Of a stretch of DNA of 5,898 bases, positions 5,444 through 5,898 are shown in pieces (within the stretch, counting starts at the first letter, position 1; each line of letters starts with the position of its first letter). Under the pieces are notes generated by a model, which saw nothing but the letters and a program-made list of their open reading frames with translations, was not told the DNA's origin and made no database searches. The position numbers and the translations under genes are program-made. The stretch is from Syntrophomonadaceae bacterium (GTDB lineage: Bacteria > Bacillota > Dethiobacteria > DTU022 > UBA8154): positions 1-5,898 of the forward strand of contig SKTJ01000193.1 of assembly GCA_007122565.1 (NCBI GenBank). Direction: 5' to 3'.

Positions 5444-5898
5444 GTGATTCTTAAGTCTAAACTTAAGTCTAAAACGGAAAAGCGTCAACAGTCCATTGAT
5501 ATTCGCGAAGCCTTTAATCTTTGGGATATGTTAAATTCTTCGTATATGGCCCTGGAGCGCCTGCAAATATGGAAAACCATTACCCACGACCTGGACCTGA
5601 AAATGATTATCGATACCGCCATAAAGACGAGCAAGGAATGTATCCAAACTCTGGAAACGAAAATGGAAGAATACGCCATCAAAGCCCCCGACAGAACCCG
5701 AAGTTTTGGAAACTTCCCTGCAAGTTCGCAAATGGTCACGGACGAATTTATCGCCCAGGAAATATTTCTGTATCACCAGGAACACATAGAAAACCTGATG
5801 AAAGTGCTGCGGTCTACAGTAACCAACGATAACCTGCGCCAGATATTCAAAAAAATGATCATAAAAACCGTGCATGAAACCGACGCACTGGTTACTTA
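5444..5898 (+). CDS. Hypothetical helical protein, DUF3231/coat-F-like, 3' partial
   Basis: An open frame starts at GTG 5444 and runs off the window end, giving 151 codons without a stop. The N-terminus is basic (MILKSKLKSKTEKR), its LKSK LKSK being encoded by a 12-bp tandem repeat. It is followed by amphipathic helices: about residues 20-45 (EAFNLWDMLNSSYMALER), 50-75 (a His-Asp-Leu start, then Lys/Glu-rich), 100-125 (EFIAQEIFLYHQEHIENL) and 130 onward (NLRQIFKKMIIKTVHETD). Trp, His and Glu/Asp are spaced along the helices. The layout resembles the four-helix DUF3231 or spore coat F-like proteins of Bacillota, some of which act in spores, but no signature is decisive and the function is unknown. 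No signal peptide or membrane segment is seen. The acyltransferase is transcribed divergently about 470 bp away, so a functional link is not implied. That this is a real gene is well supported by the ribosome binding site and composition; the family call is tentative. Confidence 0.75.
   Translation, partial: MILKSKLKSKTEKRQQSIDIREAFNLWDMLNSSYMALERLQIWKTITHDLDLKMIIDTAIKTSKECIQTLETKMEEYAIKAPDRTRSFGNFPASSQMVTDEFIAQEIFLYHQEHIENLMKVLRSTVTNDNLRQIFKKMIIKTVHETDALVT
5450..5473 (+). repeat. Exact 12-bp tandem duplication at the N-terminus of the right-edge gene
   Basis: CTTAAGTCTAAA occurs at 5450-5461 and immediately again at 5462-5473. In frame it encodes LKSK twice, starting at codon 3 of the GTG-started gene. 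The unit is a multiple of three, so the frame is kept. The position directly after the start codon could also affect translation initiation. Confidence 0.92.

Noticed and set aside
5521..5875. Overlapping frames on both strands at the right edge
   Set aside because: They conflict with the GTG-started frame from 5444, which has a strong ribosome binding site and coherent helical protein sequence.

Overview
The window looks like a stretch of a Bacillota (Firmicutes) chromosome, probably a clostridial-type anaerobe. This is inferred from strong GGAGG/GGGGG-type ribosome binding sites, GTG and TTG starts beside ATG, an OpuC-style compatible-solute transporter with a lipoprotein binding subunit, and, at the right edge, a small helical protein resembling the DUF3231/spore-coat-F type. 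No species can be named from the sequence alone.

Bases 1-3219 (+ strand) hold a tightly packed operon for a quaternary-ammonium ABC importer of the OpuC/ProU family. In order these are the ATPase (its 5' end lies just outside the window), two small paralogous permeases and a substrate-binding lipoprotein. The ATPase and first permease overlap by 13 nt, and the two permeases are separated by 1 nt. A 45-nt gap with its own ribosome binding site precedes the binding protein, and a G-rich stretch straddles the stop of the second permease. The ATPase has only one recognisable CBS domain instead of the usual two. The binding protein keeps four aromatic positions that match the quaternary-ammonium cage of the family.

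Bases 3240-4970 (- strand) are a convergent gene, with only 20 nt between the two stop codons. It encodes a choline/carnitine O-acyltransferase, a family that is mainly eukaryotic and uncommon in bacteria. The catalytic His-Asp, the CoA-contacting Lys/Lys/Asp, the STS motif and the Thr/Thr/Arg set that separates carnitine from choline enzymes are all present. The bulky residue that restricts the animal acetyl enzyme to short chains is replaced by Ala. Together the two units suggest that carnitine or acylcarnitine is imported and then acyl groups are exchanged between carnitine and CoA; this is an inference.

Bases 4974-5443 are a noncoding, mostly AT-rich divergent region. It contains a candidate promoter for the acyltransferase overlapped by a perfect 12-bp palindrome, and a cluster of inverted repeats around 5095-5241. 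From 5444 to the window end (+ strand) is a GTG-started gene that runs off the edge. It has an excellent ribosome binding site, and its N-terminus carries an exact 12-bp tandem duplication.
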